A stretch of 64,000 nt of DNA, from the NCBI RefSeq assembly GCF_000313755.1, contig NZ_AMZB01000124.1, positions 62,001 through 126,000 of the forward strand, written 5' to 3'. This document shows positions 41,481-54,682 of the stretch, piece after piece. The stretch is from Pseudomonas nitroreducens TX1 (lineage in GTDB: Bacteria > Pseudomonadota > Gammaproteobacteria > Pseudomonadales > Pseudomonadaceae). The notes beneath the pieces were generated by a model. It ran no database searches. It had not been told where the DNA came from and saw only the letters and a list, made by a program, of their open reading frames with translations. Each line of letters opens with the position of its first letter. Positions within the stretch are counted from its first letter, which is position 1. Made by a program: the position numbers and the translations under genes.

Positions 41481-43298
41481 ATGTCCGAGACCCTGCTCAG
41501 CTCCCGCAACCTCGCTTTCGAACTCTACGAAGTGCTCGACGCCGAGGCCCTGACCCGGCGCGAACGCTTCGCCGACCACAACCGCGAGACCTTCGACGCC
41601 GCGCTGGCCACTGCCCGGGGCATCGCCGAGGAGCTGTTCGCCCCGCACAACCGCAAGAACGACGAGAACGAACCGCAGTACGTCGATGGCGGCGCGGTGC
41701 TCATCCCGGACGTGAAGCCGGCGGTGGACGCCTTCAACGAGGCCGGCTTCCAGAACGCCTCGCGCAGCTTCGAACAGGGCGGCATGCAGCTGCCGCACCT
41801 GCTGTCGCGCGCCTGCTTCGCGCACTTCCAGTCGGCCAACATCGCCACCTCGTCCTACCCGATGCTGAGCATGGGCGCCAGCCACCTTATCGAAACCTTC
41901 GGCAACGAAGAACAGAAGCGCCTGTTCCTGCAGCCGATGATCGAGGGCCGCTGGTTCGGCACCATGGCCCTGACCGAGCCCCACGCCGGCTCGTCCCTGG
42001 CCGACATCCGCAGCCGCGCGGAACCGGCCGCCGACGGCAGCTATCGTCTCCGCGGCAACAAGATCTTCATCTCTGGCGGCGACCACCCATTGTCGGACAA
42101 CATCGTCCACATGGTGCTGGCCAAGCTGCCGGACGCCCCGCCGGGCGTGAAGGGCATCAGCCTGTTCATCGTTCCGAAGTTCCTGGTCAACGCCGATGGC
42201 TCCCTCGGCGAGCGCAACGACGTGACCCTGGCCGGCCTGTTCCACAAGATGGGCTGGCGCGGCACCACGTCCACCGCGCTGAACTTTGGTGACAAGGGCG
42301 ATTGCGTCGGCTACCTGGTGGGCAAGCCGCACCACGGCCTGGCCTACATGTTCCAGATGATGAACGAGGCACGCATCGGCGTCGGAATGGGCGCGATCAT
42401 GCTCGGCTACGCCGGCTACCTGTACTCCCTGGAATACGCCCGCGAGCGCCCGCAGGGCCGCCCGGTGGACGCCAAGGACCCGAACTCCGCACCGGTGTCC
42501 ATCGTCCAGCACACCGACGTCAAGCGCATGCTGCTGACCCAGAAGGCCTATGTCGAGGGCGCCTTCGATCTCGGCCTATATGCCGCGCGCCTGGTGGATG
42601 ATTGCGAAACGCTGGCCACCGAGGACGAGCGCAAGCAGGCTCACGAACTGCTCGACCTGCTCACCCCGATCGTCAAATCCTGGCCCTCGGAGTTCTGCCT
42701 GAAGGCCAACGAACTGGCGATCCAGATCCTTGGCGGCCACGGTTATACCCGCGAGTACCCGGTGGAGCAGTACTACCGCGACAACCGCCTGAACCCGATC
42801 CACGAAGGCACCCACGGTATCCAGTCGCTGGACCTGCTGGGCCGCAAACTGGCGCAGAACAACGGCGCCGGCCTCAAGCAACTGACCCGCCTGATCAGTC
42901 TGTGCTGCGAACGCGCCAGCGCGCACCCGTCGCTGGACAAACTGCGCGAACCGCTCGAGCAACTGATGGCGCGCCTGTCGGCCACCACCCTGAGCCTGCT
43001 CGGCGACCTGATGCAGGGCCGTGTCGCCCAGGGCCTGGCCAACTCCGCGCTGTACCTGAAAGTCTTCGGCCACGCCGTGATCGGCTGGCGCTGGCTGGAG
43101 CAGGCGATTCGCGCCGAGGAAGGCCTCGCCCTGATCCAGAAGGGCAGCGGCAACGCCGCCGACAGCGACTTCTACCACGGCAAATTGCAGGCCGCGCGCT
43201 ACTTCCTGACCTGGGAAGTGCCCTCCTGCCACCACGACCTGACGCTGCTCGAAGCCCGCGACGACACCTGTTCCACCATGCAGGACGCCTGGTTCTAA
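41481..43298 (+). CDS. Large (four-domain) acyl-CoA dehydrogenase
   Basis: The 605-aa flavoprotein belongs to the long acyl-CoA dehydrogenases with an extra C-terminal domain of about 130 residues. Marks: MALTEPHAGSSLADIRSRAE (TEPxAGS), NKIFISGGDHPLSDN, an ILGGHGYTREYPVEQYYRDN segment and IHEGTHGIQSLDLLGRKL. It oxidises an acyl-CoA in the cytosol and passes electrons to ETF. It matches the PA5020 position. The ATG at 41481 follows CGGAGG by 8 bases and is preferred over an earlier in-frame ATG. It is monocistronic, with a terminator 20 bases after the stop. Confidence 0.93.
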   Translation: MSETLLSSRNLAFELYEVLDAEALTRRERFADHNRETFDAALATARGIAEELFAPHNRKNDENEPQYVDGGAVLIPDVKPAVDAFNEAGFQNASRSFEQGGMQLPHLLSRACFAHFQSANIATSSYPMLSMGASHLIETFGNEEQKRLFLQPMIEGRWFGTMALTEPHAGSSLADIRSRAEPAADGSYRLRGNKIFISGGDHPLSDNIVHMVLAKLPDAPPGVKGISLFIVPKFLVNADGSLGERNDVTLAGLFHKMGWRGTTSTALNFGDKGDCVGYLVGKPHHGLAYMFQMMNEARIGVGMGAIMLGYAGYLYSLEYARERPQGRPVDAKDPNSAPVSIVQHTDVKRMLLTQKAYVEGAFDLGLYAARLVDDCETLATEDERKQAHELLDLLTPIVKSWPSEFCLKANELAIQILGGHGYTREYPVEQYYRDNRLNPIHEGTHGIQSLDLLGRKLAQNNGAGLKQLTRLISLCCERASAHPSLDKLREPLEQLMARLSATTLSLLGDLMQGRVAQGLANSALYLKVFGHAVIGWRWLEQAIRAEEGLALIQKGSGNAADSDFYHGKLQAARYFLTWEVPSCHHDLTLLEARDDTCSTMQDAWF

Positions 43299-43319
43299 GC
43301 GTCTCGTATGTTCCTTATG

Positions 43320-43346
43320 CCCCGGTCACGTCCGGGGCTTTTTTAT
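43320..43346 (+). terminator. Rho-independent terminator after the long acyl-CoA dehydrogenase
   Basis: GCCCCGG-TCACGT-CCGGGGC is followed by seven T, starting about 20 bases after the stop codon. Confidence 0.92.
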
Positions 43347-43483
43347 GCCCGTCGCAGTGCATCCAGCGCCAACGTCGCCCTTCATTGAAGAAGCGCCGAC
43401 TCTAACCATCCGATTTGCCTGACAGATAAATCCATCCGCATTCCGTTGAATGGCGCCCGCGTCCGTCCTCAACGAGCTTTGCC

Positions 43484-44134
43484 ATGCCACCTCTGTCGAC
43501 TCGCCAAGACCTGGCCCCCCGATTGCTTTTGCCCCTGCTCGCCACTTCCATCGCGCTCGGTTGCGTGGTTTTTCTGTTCCGGCCAACCTCGATGGACGAC
43601 CTGCCAACCACCGCCGCCCTGCCGCAACGCATGGACCACGCACTGGATACCGCGCCGATCTATAGCGAACCGGGCGCCGAGGCGCACCAGCACGCCAGGG
43701 ACTTCCTCGACGCCATCGACAAGGCAATCGGCAATGGCGTGGAACTGCTGCGCGGCGCTGACGGCACATCGATCCAGGCGCAGAGCCGCTACTTCAACGC
43801 CCTGGTGAACGCCGGCTACGCCCAGTTCGGCTCCTCGTACTACGAGCCATTGGGAAGTTGCGGAGCCGCTGGCAGTTCAGCCCGCAACGTATGGCATGCG
43901 CAGATTCGCTCAGCAAACAGCCCAGCCGACAACGATACCGCCAGCGAAGTCCGCAAGGCGCTGGCCGCCTTGCAGCGGGACCGCGACAACTGCCTGAATG
44001 CCGCTCACCCAGTCCATGAAGACGGGCTGACCTGGACGCCCGAGCCCCTGATCCAAAGCAACCCGCTACCTGATTGGGAGCACACCGCCGGCTGGTCCGA
44101 CAGCGCCGCGGCCTGGCCAGCAACTAACCTTTGA
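43484..44134 (+). CDS. Unidentified membrane-anchored or exported protein
   Basis: I do not recognise this 216-aa protein. One hydrophobic stretch at residues 13-33 (LLLPLLATSIALGCVVFLF) after two charged residues suggests an inner-membrane anchor with the rest in the periplasm. The remainder is polar, with two cysteines close together (GSCGAAG and later DNCLNAAHP) that could form a disulfide. It lies alone between a terminator and the antiporter gene, and I recall no P. aeruginosa gene at this spot, so it may be an insertion. Codon use is GC-rich in third positions, which supports coding. No clear ribosome-binding site precedes the ATG; function unknown. Confidence 0.6.
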   Translation: MPPLSTRQDLAPRLLLPLLATSIALGCVVFLFRPTSMDDLPTTAALPQRMDHALDTAPIYSEPGAEAHQHARDFLDAIDKAIGNGVELLRGADGTSIQAQSRYFNALVNAGYAQFGSSYYEPLGSCGAAGSSARNVWHAQIRSANSPADNDTASEVRKALAALQRDRDNCLNAAHPVHEDGLTWTPEPLIQSNPLPDWEHTAGWSDSAAAWPATNL

Positions 44135-44161
44135 CAGCCTTGTAAATCCGCAGGTTAGAAT
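44131..44161 (+). promoter_or_regulatory. Possible promoter for the K+/H+ antiporter gene
   Basis: TTGACA (44131-44136), overlapping the stop of the upstream gene, and TAGAAT (44156-44161) are separated by 19 bases, longer than the ideal 17. They lie about 70 bases before the antiporter start. Confidence 0.35.
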
Positions 44162-44232
44162 CGATTGGCATGCGGCCTGCATCCTTGATTACGTAGCGTC
44201 GCCACTCCCCCATTCCCCAGGAGGTCGACACC

Positions 44233-45975
<1,743 letters not shown>

Positions 45976-45985
45976 CCGCCCACCA

Positions 45986-46003
45986 GCACCCGCTTGCGGG
46001 TGC
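45986..46003. other. Perfect palindrome between the antiporter and channel genes
   Basis: GCACCCGC-TT-GCGGGTGC gives an 8-bp stem with a 2-base loop, 10 bases after the antiporter stop and without a following T-run. It may be a transcript-end stabiliser or weak terminator. Confidence 0.5.
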
Positions 46004-46059
46004 CGGCCTGCCAGCACTACCCTCACTCCACTTTTTTGCACGAGCCGCTGAACGCGACC

Positions 46060-49000
46060 ATGTCATTCCTGCTGCGTACCCTGCTGACTGCCGCCCTCCT
46101 GGGCGGCTCGCTCACCGGCCTGCCCGCGCTGGCCGCCGAATCCACCGTGCCAAGCGCCGAAAAGGTGCAGCAGAGCCTCGATGGGCTGGCCGACCGCAAG
46201 CTTGCGGACGCCGACGCCAAGCCGCTCAAGGCCAGCCTGGAAAACACCCTCAAGCTGCTGGCGGCCAAGGCTGACAGCGAGAAAGAGCTGGAGGAACTGA
46301 ACGGCAGGCTGGCCGATGCTCCCAAGCTGATCAACGAGAACCAGAAGGCCCTCACCCGACTCAAGGCCAGCAGCGAGAAGCCGGCCAGCCAGCGCTACGG
46401 CAGCTACAGCGCCACCCAGCTGGAAATGCTCCTCAACGAGCAATCCACGCAGTTGGCCGCATGGCAGAAGGACATGATCGACGCCAAGAGCGAGATCCTC
46501 ACTGCGCAGACCCGCCCCGAACGTGCCCAGGCCGACCTGAGCAAGAACCAGACCCGCCTGCTGGACATCAATACCGTGCTCAAGGCTGGCAAGGAAGGCG
46601 CCAAATCCCTGACCGACGAGCGCCGCAACGAGCTGCTGGCGGAACAGGCCGCGCTGGCCGCGCAGAACCTGCTGCTGCGCAAGCAACTGGCCGGTAACAA
46701 CCTGCTGCTCGACCTCGCCTCCAGCCAGCGCGACCTGCTGGCCGAACAGATCGGTCGCGAGGAGCGCCAGACCCTCGAGCTGCAGGCGATGATCAGCGAC
46801 AAGCGCCGTGAGCAGTCGGAGAAGGCTGTCGCCGAGCTGTCCAAGGACAGTAGCCAGGCCGCCGGCACCGACAGCCTGCTGAGTCAGCAGAGCGCTGCCA
46901 ACCTCAAGCTCTCCGACTACCTGCTGCGCACCACCGACCGCCTCAACACCCTCACCCGGCGCAACCTGGAAGCCAAGCAGCAGCTGGATAACCTGACCCA
47001 GGGCGAGCAGGCCCTGGACGAGCAGATCAACGTGCTGCGCGGCAGTCTGCTGCTGTCGAAGATCCTCTACCAGCAGAAGCAGTCGCTGCCGGTGATCAAG
47101 ACCGACCAGGACCTCGCCGACGAGATCGCCGACCTGCGCCTGTACCAGTTCGAGCTGAACCAGAAGCGCGACGAGATCAACAACACCCAGGTCTACATCG
47201 ACAACCTGCTGGCCCAGCAATCGCAGGAAAGCGTCACCCCGCAACTGCGCCATGATCTCCGCGAACTGGTGGACACCCGCCTGGAGCTGATGGAGCGCCT
47301 CAACCACGAACTGAACGCGCTGCTCAACGAAGCCATCACCCTGCAGCTGAACCAGAAGCAGCTCAAGGAAACCAGCGACAGCCTGCGCGCCACCCTCGAC
47401 GAGCAGATGTTCTGGATTCCCAGCAACCGTCCGCTGGACCTGTCGTGGTTCAAGATGACCCCAACCCTGCTGCACCACCAGTTGGCCGAAGTGCCCTGGG
47501 GCTCCGGGGTGAAGGAGCTGTTCGAGGGCCTGATCGATCGTCCCTTCCTGTTCCTGCCGCTGCTCCTGCTGGTCGCAGGGTTGTTGTGGAAGCGCAAGTT
47601 CCTCTACGACAAGCTGGAGTCGCTGAATGACGACATCGGCCACTTCAAGCGCGACAGCCAGGCCCACACCCCTCTGGCCCTGCTGCTCGCCGTGTTGCTG
47701 GCACTGCCCGGCACCCTGGCGCTGGCCATCGCCGGCCTCGCGCTGCTGCTCGACGCCCGTGGGCAGAACGCCACCCTGGGTAGCGCGCTGCTGGAGATGG
47801 CGCAGGTCTGGCTGGTGTTCTACACCGCGCACCGCATCCTGCGTCCGGGCGGCATCGCCGAGCGTCACTTCCACTGGAGTCAGCCGCAGGTACTGTTCCT
47901 CGGCAAGCTGATGCGCCGACTGGGCCTGGTGGTGATGTCGCTGGTCGCCGTGGTCACCGTCGCCGAGCACGCGCCCGCCTCCCTGGCCGATGACGTGATC
48001 GGCATTGCCGTGGTGCTGTTCGGCTACGGCGCCATGACCTGGCTGCTCGCCCAGCTGCTGTTCAACAGCCCATCCAGCGAGCGCCCGTCGATGATCAAGA
48101 TGATCGTCGGTCTGGGCTTCACCGCCCTGCCGGTGGCGCTGTTCCTGGCCGTGGGCTTCGGCTACTACTACACCGCGCTCAAGCTCACCGACCGACTGAT
48201 CGATACCCTGTTCCTGCTGATGTTCTGGATGGTGGTGGAAGCCACTTTCGTCCGCGGCATGGGTGTCGCTGCCCGTCGCCTGGCCTACCAGCGCGCGCTG
48301 TCGAAGCGGCAGAACGCCCCCAAGGAAGGCATCGAGGGCACCGAGGTGATCGAAGAACCGACCCTGGGCATCGAGCAGATCAACGACCAGTCCATGCGCC
48401 TGATCCGCCTGGGCCTGCTGATCGGTTTCGTGGTCACCCTGTACTGGGTATGGGCCGACCTGATCAGCGTCGTCTCCTACCTCGACAACGTGACCCTCTA
48501 CCAGTACACCAGCGGCACCGGCGACACGGCGTCCACCACGCCGATCAGCCTGAGCGACTTCCTCATGGCGCTGGTGATCGCCGCCGTCACCGTCGCCCTG
48601 GCGCGCAACCTGCCCGGCCTGCTGGAAGTCCTGGTGCTGCAGCGCCTGACCCTGGGCCAGGGCAGCGCCTACGCCATCACCACCCTGCTGTCCTACACCA
48701 TCAGCGGCGTCGGCATCGTCAGCGCGCTGTCCACCCTCGGGGTGAGCTGGGACAAGCTGCAATGGCTGGTAGCCGCGCTGTCGGTCGGCCTCGGCTTCGG
48801 CCTGCAGGCGATCTTCTCCAACTTCGTCTCCGGCCTGATCATCCTCTTCGAGCGTCCGGTGCGGATCGGCGACGTGGTGACCATCGGCACGCTGTCGGGC
48901 ACCGTCAGCCGGATCCGCATCCGCGCCACCACCATCACCGACTTCGACCGCAAGGAAATCATCGTTCCCAACCAGACATTCATCACCGGCCAGCTGGTGA

Positions 49001-49419
49001 ACTGGTCGCTGAGCGACACCGTAACGCGGGTGACCATCAAGATCGGCCTGGCCTACGAGAGCGACCTGCCGCTGGCGCGCAAGATCATGCTCGACGCCGC
49101 CCACGCCAACCCCCGCATCCTGCGCGATCCGGAACCGGTGCTGTACTTCACCACCATCAGCGCCAGCACCTTTGACTACGAACTGCGCTTCCACGTGCGC
49201 GAGCTGGGCGACCGCAACCCGGCGGTCGATGAGACCCTCACCCGCATCGCCCTGGCCTTCCGAGAGGCCGGCATCGATATGGCCTTCAACCAGGTCGACG
49301 TGTTCCTGAAAAACTTCCAGGGCCAGGAAGCCCAGGTCATCGTTGGCCAGCAGTCGCCCGCCGCCACACCGGTGAAGCTGCCCGCTCCCCTGGACAAGCC
49401 CAGCGGCGACAAGGCCTGA
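46060..49419 (+). CDS. Large MscS-family mechanosensitive channel (MscK/KefA-like)
   Basis: This inner-membrane channel opens under membrane tension to release solutes. From the ATG at 46060 the product is 1119 aa. Residues 1-28 are a signal peptide ending ALAA. Residues about 30-480 are a periplasmic, strongly coiled-coil MscS-porin type domain rich in Glu/Gln/Lys. From about 495 on there are around 11 membrane helices, ending in the MscS core: the pore helix and beta domain with GLGFGLQAIFSNFVSGLIIL, FERPVRIGDVVTIG and IIVPNQTFITGQLVNWS. Size and order fit MscK/MscM proteins; it matches PA5022. An upstream GTG start is less likely because the signal peptide begins at this ATG. It probably shares an osmotic role with the antiporter before it. 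Confidence 0.9.
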   Translation: MSFLLRTLLTAALLGGSLTGLPALAAESTVPSAEKVQQSLDGLADRKLADADAKPLKASLENTLKLLAAKADSEKELEELNGRLADAPKLINENQKALTRLKASSEKPASQRYGSYSATQLEMLLNEQSTQLAAWQKDMIDAKSEILTAQTRPERAQADLSKNQTRLLDINTVLKAGKEGAKSLTDERRNELLAEQAALAAQNLLLRKQLAGNNLLLDLASSQRDLLAEQIGREERQTLELQAMISDKRREQSEKAVAELSKDSSQAAGTDSLLSQQSAANLKLSDYLLRTTDRLNTLTRRNLEAKQQLDNLTQGEQALDEQINVLRGSLLLSKILYQQKQSLPVIKTDQDLADEIADLRLYQFELNQKRDEINNTQVYIDNLLAQQSQESVTPQLRHDLRELVDTRLELMERLNHELNALLNEAITLQLNQKQLKETSDSLRATLDEQMFWIPSNRPLDLSWFKMTPTLLHHQLAEVPWGSGVKELFEGLIDRPFLFLPLLLLVAGLLWKRKFLYDKLESLNDDIGHFKRDSQAHTPLALLLAVLLALPGTLALAIAGLALLLDARGQNATLGSALLEMAQVWLVFYTAHRILRPGGIAERHFHWSQPQVLFLGKLMRRLGLVVMSLVAVVTVAEHAPASLADDVIGIAVVLFGYGAMTWLLAQLLFNSPSSERPSMIKMIVGLGFTALPVALFLAVGFGYYYTALKLTDRLIDTLFLLMFWMVVEATFVRGMGVAARRLAYQRALSKRQNAPKEGIEGTEVIEEPTLGIEQINDQSMRLIRLGLLIGFVVTLYWVWADLISVVSYLDNVTLYQYTSGTGDTASTTPISLSDFLMALVIAAVTVALARNLPGLLEVLVLQRLTLGQGSAYAITTLLSYTISGVGIVSALSTLGVSWDKLQWLVAALSVGLGFGLQAIFSNFVSGLIILFERPVRIGDVVTIGTLSGTVSRIRIRATTITDFDRKEIIVPNQTFITGQLVNWSLSDTVTRVTIKIGLAYESDLPLARKIMLDAAHANPRILRDPEPVLYFTTISASTFDYELRFHVRELGDRNPAVDETLTRIALAFREAGIDMAFNQVDVFLKNFQGQEAQVIVGQQSPAATPVKLPAPLDKPSGDKA

Positions 49420-49432
49420 GGGTGGACGCCTT

Positions 49433-49467
49433 CGGACAAGTCCGAGCACAATGCTCGGACTTGTCCG
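49433..49467 (+). promoter_or_regulatory. Perfect 16-bp hairpin before selO
   Basis: CGGACAAGTCCGAGCA pairs without mismatch to TGCTCGGACTTGTCCG around a CAA loop. Its right arm ends at the first G of the GGAG ribosome-binding site of selO (49467-49470), and it starts 13 bases after the channel stop. It has no T-run. It could end channel transcripts, protect mRNA ends, or limit selO translation. Confidence 0.75.
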
Positions 49468-49474
49468 GAGTTAG

Positions 49475-50938
<1,464 letters not shown>

Positions 50939-50950
50939 GCCGGTTACAAG

Positions 50951-51050
50951 AACGGCCGTAGGGCGTTGGAACGCGCCCTCAGATGCTCATTTACAGCACG
51001 TAAACTCCGCTCTTCGGACGCGCTCCGCCTACTACGGCTCTAGCTCGCAA
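50951..51050. repeat. Dispersed intergenic repeat, copy B (TTTACA/TGTAAA family)
   Basis: The blocks GCGTTGGAACGC, GATGCTCATTTACA, GTAAACTCCGC and CTCCGCCT occur in the same order as in the reverse complement of 3585-3690. The centre is TTTAC-AGCAC-GTAAA (50990-51004). It lies between selO and metY. Confidence 0.7.
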
Positions 51051-51095
51051 TATCGCAAACAGGTTCTAAGCTCAGCGAAAAGCGATCTAGCGGCA

Positions 51096-51136
51096 GCCCC
51101 GCCGGCGTTGCTCCCGGTCATTGACCGGGGCGGGGC
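51096..51136 (+). promoter_or_regulatory. Nested hairpin in the metY leader
   Basis: An inner perfect palindrome CCCGGTCA-T-TGACCGGG (51113-51129) lies within outer arms GCCCCGCC (51096-51103) and GGCGGGGC (51129-51136), which share one base with the inner right arm and so could form alternative structures. It ends about 45 bases before metY. A leader-type control is possible but I recognise no known riboswitch. Confidence 0.45.
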
Positions 51137-51181
51137 GCCGCTCGCATCCTCGGGGCTTTCTGCCACAAGGACGCTCGAACA

Positions 51182-52459
51182 ATGAAACCGGAAACCCTGG
51201 CCATCCACGCCGGCTACAGCCCCGACCCGACCACCAAGGCCGTGGCGGTGCCGATCTACCAGACCAGCTCCTACGCCTTCGACGACACCCAGCACGGCGC
51301 CGACCTGTTCGACCTGAAGGTCGCCGGCAACATCTACACGCGCATCATGAACCCCACCAACGCGGTCCTGGAGGAGCGCGTGGCCGCCCTGGAAGGCGGC
51401 GTCGCAGCGCTCGCCGTGGCTTCCGGCATGGCCGCCATCACCTACGCCATCCAGACCGTCGCCGAGGCCGGCGACAATATCGTCTCGGTGGCCAAACTCT
51501 ACGGCGGCACCTACAACCTGTTCGCCCACACCCTGCCGCGCTTCGGCATCCAGACCCGCTTCGCGCCGCACGATGACATCGCCGCCCTCGAAGCGCTGAT
51601 CGACGAGCGCACCAAAGCCGTCTTCTGCGAATCCATCGGCAACCCGGCGGGCAACATCGTCGATCTGCAGGCACTGGCCGACGCCGCGCACCGCCACGGC
51701 GTGCCGCTGATCGTCGACAACACCGTCGCCACGCCGATCCTCTGCCGCCCCTTCGAACATGGCGCGGACATCGTCGTGCACTCGCTGACCAAGTACATCG
51801 GCGGCCACGGCACCAGCATCGGCGGCATCGTCGTCGACTCCGGCAAATTCCCCTGGGCCGACAACAAGGCGCGCTTCCCGCTGCTCAACACGCCGGATGC
51901 GTCCTACCACGGCGTCACCTACACCGAAGCCTTCGGCCCCGCCGCCTTCATCGGCCGCTGCCGCGTCGTGCCGCTGCGCAACACTGGCGCCGCGCTTTCG
52001 CCGTTCAACGCCTTCCTCATCCTGCAAGGCCTGGAAACCCTCGCCCTGCGCATGGAGCGCCACTGCGAGAACGCGGTGAAGGTCGCTCAGTACCTGCAGG
52101 AGCACCCGCAAGTCAGCTGGGTGAAGTACGCAGGCCTCGCCAACCATCCCGAGCAGGAACTGGCGCTGCGCTACATGGGCGGCAAGCCGGCGTCGATCCT
52201 CTCGTTCGGCATCAAGGGCGGGCAGGAGGCCGGCGCGCGCTTCATCGACGCGCTCAAGCTGGTGGTGCGCCTGGTGAACATCGGCGACGCCAAGTCCCTC
52301 GCCTGCCACCCGGCCTCCACCACCCACCGCCAGCTCAACGACGAGGAACTGCAGAAGGCCGGTGTGCCGCGCGACATGGTGCGCCTGTCCATCGGCATCG
52401 AGCACATCGATGACATCCTCGCCGACCTCGCCCAGGCGCTGGACGCTGCCAAGGCCTGA
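51182..52459 (+). CDS. metY: O-acetylhomoserine sulfhydrylase (PLP-dependent)
   Basis: MetY makes homocysteine from O-acetylhomoserine and sulfide in the cytosol. The 425-aa protein starts [20 protein letters not shown], with [27 protein letters not shown] (the PLP Lys at about residue 206) and [14 protein letters not shown] near the end, all typical of the Cys/Met metabolism PLP family and of the longer MetY branch with its NPAGNIVD segment. AAGGA precedes the ATG. It lies between a nested leader hairpin and a strong terminator, so it is probably a single-gene unit. Confidence 0.93.
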   Translation: MKPETLAIHAGYSPDPTTKAVAVPIYQTSSYAFDDTQHGADLFDLKVAGNIYTRIMNPTNAVLEERVAALEGGVAALAVASGMAAITYAIQTVAEAGDNIVSVAKLYGGTYNLFAHTLPRFGIQTRFAPHDDIAALEALIDERTKAVFCESIGNPAGNIVDLQALADAAHRHGVPLIVDNTVATPILCRPFEHGADIVVHSLTKYIGGHGTSIGGIVVDSGKFPWADNKARFPLLNTPDASYHGVTYTEAFGPAAFIGRCRVVPLRNTGAALSPFNAFLILQGLETLALRMERHCENAVKVAQYLQEHPQVSWVKYAGLANHPEQELALRYMGGKPASILSFGIKGGQEAGARFIDALKLVVRLVNIGDAKSLACHPASTTHRQLNDEELQKAGVPRDMVRLSIGIEHIDDILADLAQALDAAKA

Positions 52460-52486
52460 CACCCGCACCAGGCTCGCTTCAACCGG

Positions 52487-52524
52487 ACCGCCGGCCTGCT
52501 GTGCAGCAGACCGGCGGTTTTTTT
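52487..52524 (+). terminator. Rho-independent terminator after metY
   Basis: ACCGCCGG ... CCGGCGGT encloses a second CTGCT-GTGC-AGCAG stem, giving a long hairpin followed by TTTTTT. Confidence 0.93.
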
Positions 52525-52649
52525 CGCCTCGACCATACGGATCTGCCGAACGCGGCCGATAGCGACAAAGCGCGGTACGCCCGCCTGGCCCCCAACAAGA
52601 ACAATCTCCGAACGGCCTGACTTCACACAACCTTTCCTGGAGATCGTCA

Positions 52650-54569
52650 ATGAACCGCTGGATTTCCGACTTGAGCGTCAACCTCAAGTTGGCCCTGGGC
52701 TTCGGCCTGGTGCTCGCCTTCACCGCCATCCTCGCTATCGTCAGCTGGATCGGCCTGGGCTCGCTGATCGACCGCAGTAACTGGATGAGCGACATCACCG
52801 AGCTGAACTCGCGCCTCACCAAGCTGCGCATCACCCGCCTGCAGTACATGATCGCCGACGGCGCCGAGCAGGAAGCCGCCAACGTCATGAGCACCCTGGC
52901 CGACTTCAAGGCCCAGCAGCAGAAACTGCGCGCGTCCTTCGTCAGCCCCGAGAACGTGCGCCTGCTCGACCAGCTCGGCGGCATCATCGCTGACTACGAG
53001 AAATCCCTGGCCGCCATGCGCGCCGGCTACCAGAGTGCCGGCATCACTCGCCGCACCCTGCAGGACAACGCCGCGCGGGCCAACGAACTGACCGCTCAGA
53101 TCCAGCAGGACATCCTCAAGGCCCCGGCCGACGAAGAGCGCGCCACCCGCTTCCAGGCCATCACCGGCACCCGTGAGGACCTGCTGCAGGCACGCTACGA
53201 CGTGCGCGACTATCTCGCCACCGCCCTCACCAGCAACGGCGACGGCGTGACCCGCGGCCTCGACGAGAGCATCGCCGGCCTGCCAGCTCTTGAGAGCGTG
53301 CTCGGTGTTGACGAAGCGCAATACGTTCAGCAACTCGGTGCCGCCCTGCGCACCTACCGCGACGCCGTACAGACCCTGCGCCAAAACATGGCCGCGATCG
53401 TCCAGGCGCGCAAGGAGATGACCGTCCAAGGCCAGGACATCGTCAAGATCAGCGAAAATCTCTACCAACTGCAGCTCGATCGCCGCGACATAGAAAGCAC
53501 CAAGGCTCGCAGCCTGCAGACCCTGGTCACCCTGCTCGCGCTGGTGTTGGGCAGCATCGCTGCGCTGATCATCACTCGTCAGATCACCCGTCCGCTGCAC
53601 GACACCATGGCGGTGGTCGACCGCATCGCCGCCGGCGACCTGTCGCAGAGCATCCAGGTGAGCCGCCGCGACGAACTCGGCCGCCTGCAGCAGAGCATGC
53701 AGCGCATGAGCCAGAGCCTGCGCGAGCTGATCGGTGGCATCCGCGACGGCGTCACCCAGATCGCCAGCGCCGCGGAGGAACTTTCCGCCGTCACCGAACA
53801 GACCAGCGCTGGCGCCAATACGCAGAAGGTCGAGACCGACCAGGTCGCCACCGCCATGCACGAGATGTCCGCCACGGTGCAGGAAGTCGCGCGCAACGCC
53901 GAGCAAGCCTCCCAGGCTGCTTCCGCCGCCGACCACCAGGCCCAGGATGGCGACCGCGTGGTGAACAAGGCCGTGGAGCAGATCGAACGCCTGGCGGAGG
54001 AAGTGGAGCGCTCCGCCGAGGCCATGCAGCGCCTTGAGCAGGAGAGCGAGAAGATCGGCAAGGTCATGGACGTGATCAAGTCGGTGGCCGAGCAGACCAA
54101 CCTGCTGGCCCTCAACGCCGCCATCGAAGCCGCCCGCGCGGGCGAGGCCGGCCGCGGATTCGCCGTGGTCGCCGATGAAGTTCGCGGCCTGGCCCAGCGC
54201 ACTCAGCAATCCACCGAAGAAATCGAAGCCCTGGTAGCCGGCCTGCAGAGCGGCACCCGCCAAGTCTCCAGCGTCATGCTCGGCAGCCGCGAACTCACCG
54301 CCAGCAGCGTCGCCCTGAACCGCCAGGCCGGCGAGTCGCTGGGCGAGATCACCCGCACCGTCTCCAACATCCAGGCGATGAACCAGCAGATCGCCACCGC
54401 CGCCGAGGAGCAGAGCGCCGTGGCCGAGGAGATCAGCCGCAGCGTGGTGAACGTGCGCGACGTCTCCGAACAGACCGCGTCGGCCAACGAGGAAGTCGCC
54501 GCCTCCAGCGTCGAACTCGCCCGTCTGGGCGGGCAGTTGCAGACACTGGTCAGCCACTTCCGGGTGTAA
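52650..54569 (+). CDS. Methyl-accepting chemotaxis protein with a large helical (HBM-type) sensor domain
   Basis: This inner-membrane chemoreceptor of 639 aa has membrane helices at about 13-35 and 288-310. The about 250-residue periplasmic domain between them is all-helical and of the size of the helical bimodular (HBM) family, known from McpS for organic acids. A HAMP domain follows ([22 protein letters not shown]), then the signalling domain whose hairpin tip reads [38 protein letters not shown] follows. The ligand cannot be predicted reliably. The C-terminus lacks the CheR-tethering pentapeptide. It is preceded by a CTGGAG ribosome-binding site and stands alone between terminators. Confidence 0.92.
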   Translation: MNRWISDLSVNLKLALGFGLVLAFTAILAIVSWIGLGSLIDRSNWMSDITELNSRLTKLRITRLQYMIADGAEQEAANVMSTLADFKAQQQKLRASFVSPENVRLLDQLGGIIADYEKSLAAMRAGYQSAGITRRTLQDNAARANELTAQIQQDILKAPADEERATRFQAITGTREDLLQARYDVRDYLATALTSNGDGVTRGLDESIAGLPALESVLGVDEAQYVQQLGAALRTYRDAVQTLRQNMAAIVQARKEMTVQGQDIVKISENLYQLQLDRRDIESTKARSLQTLVTLLALVLGSIAALIITRQITRPLHDTMAVVDRIAAGDLSQSIQVSRRDELGRLQQSMQRMSQSLRELIGGIRDGVTQIASAAEELSAVTEQTSAGANTQKVETDQVATAMHEMSATVQEVARNAEQASQAASAADHQAQDGDRVVNKAVEQIERLAEEVERSAEAMQRLEQESEKIGKVMDVIKSVAEQTNLLALNAAIEAARAGEAGRGFAVVADEVRGLAQRTQQSTEEIEALVAGLQSGTRQVSSVMLGSRELTASSVALNRQAGESLGEITRTVSNIQAMNQQIATAAEEQSAVAEEISRSVVNVRDVSEQTASANEEVAASSVELARLGGQLQTLVSHFRV

Positions 54570-54575
54570 TCGCAC

Positions 54576-54600
54576 GGGCCGGTGCCCCCTGCGCCGGCCC
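54576..54600 (+). terminator. Possible terminator hairpin after the chemoreceptor gene
   Basis: GGGCCGG-(11 bases)-CCGGCCC forms a perfect 7-bp stem 6 bases after the stop, but without a T-run. Confidence 0.4.
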
Positions 54601-54682
54601 AAGCATCCGAAAATTGTGCCGGCCGAGGTTGAGATCGTCCCGCACAGGCTCCACCTTGGGCTCATAGCCTCTGGAGCCCATC

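Noticed and set aside
46063-49449. An 1128-codon minus-strand frame opposite the mechanosensitive channel
   Set aside because: The channel has signal peptide, helices and MscS core in order; the opposite frame is Gly/Gln/Val rich with no recognisable fold.
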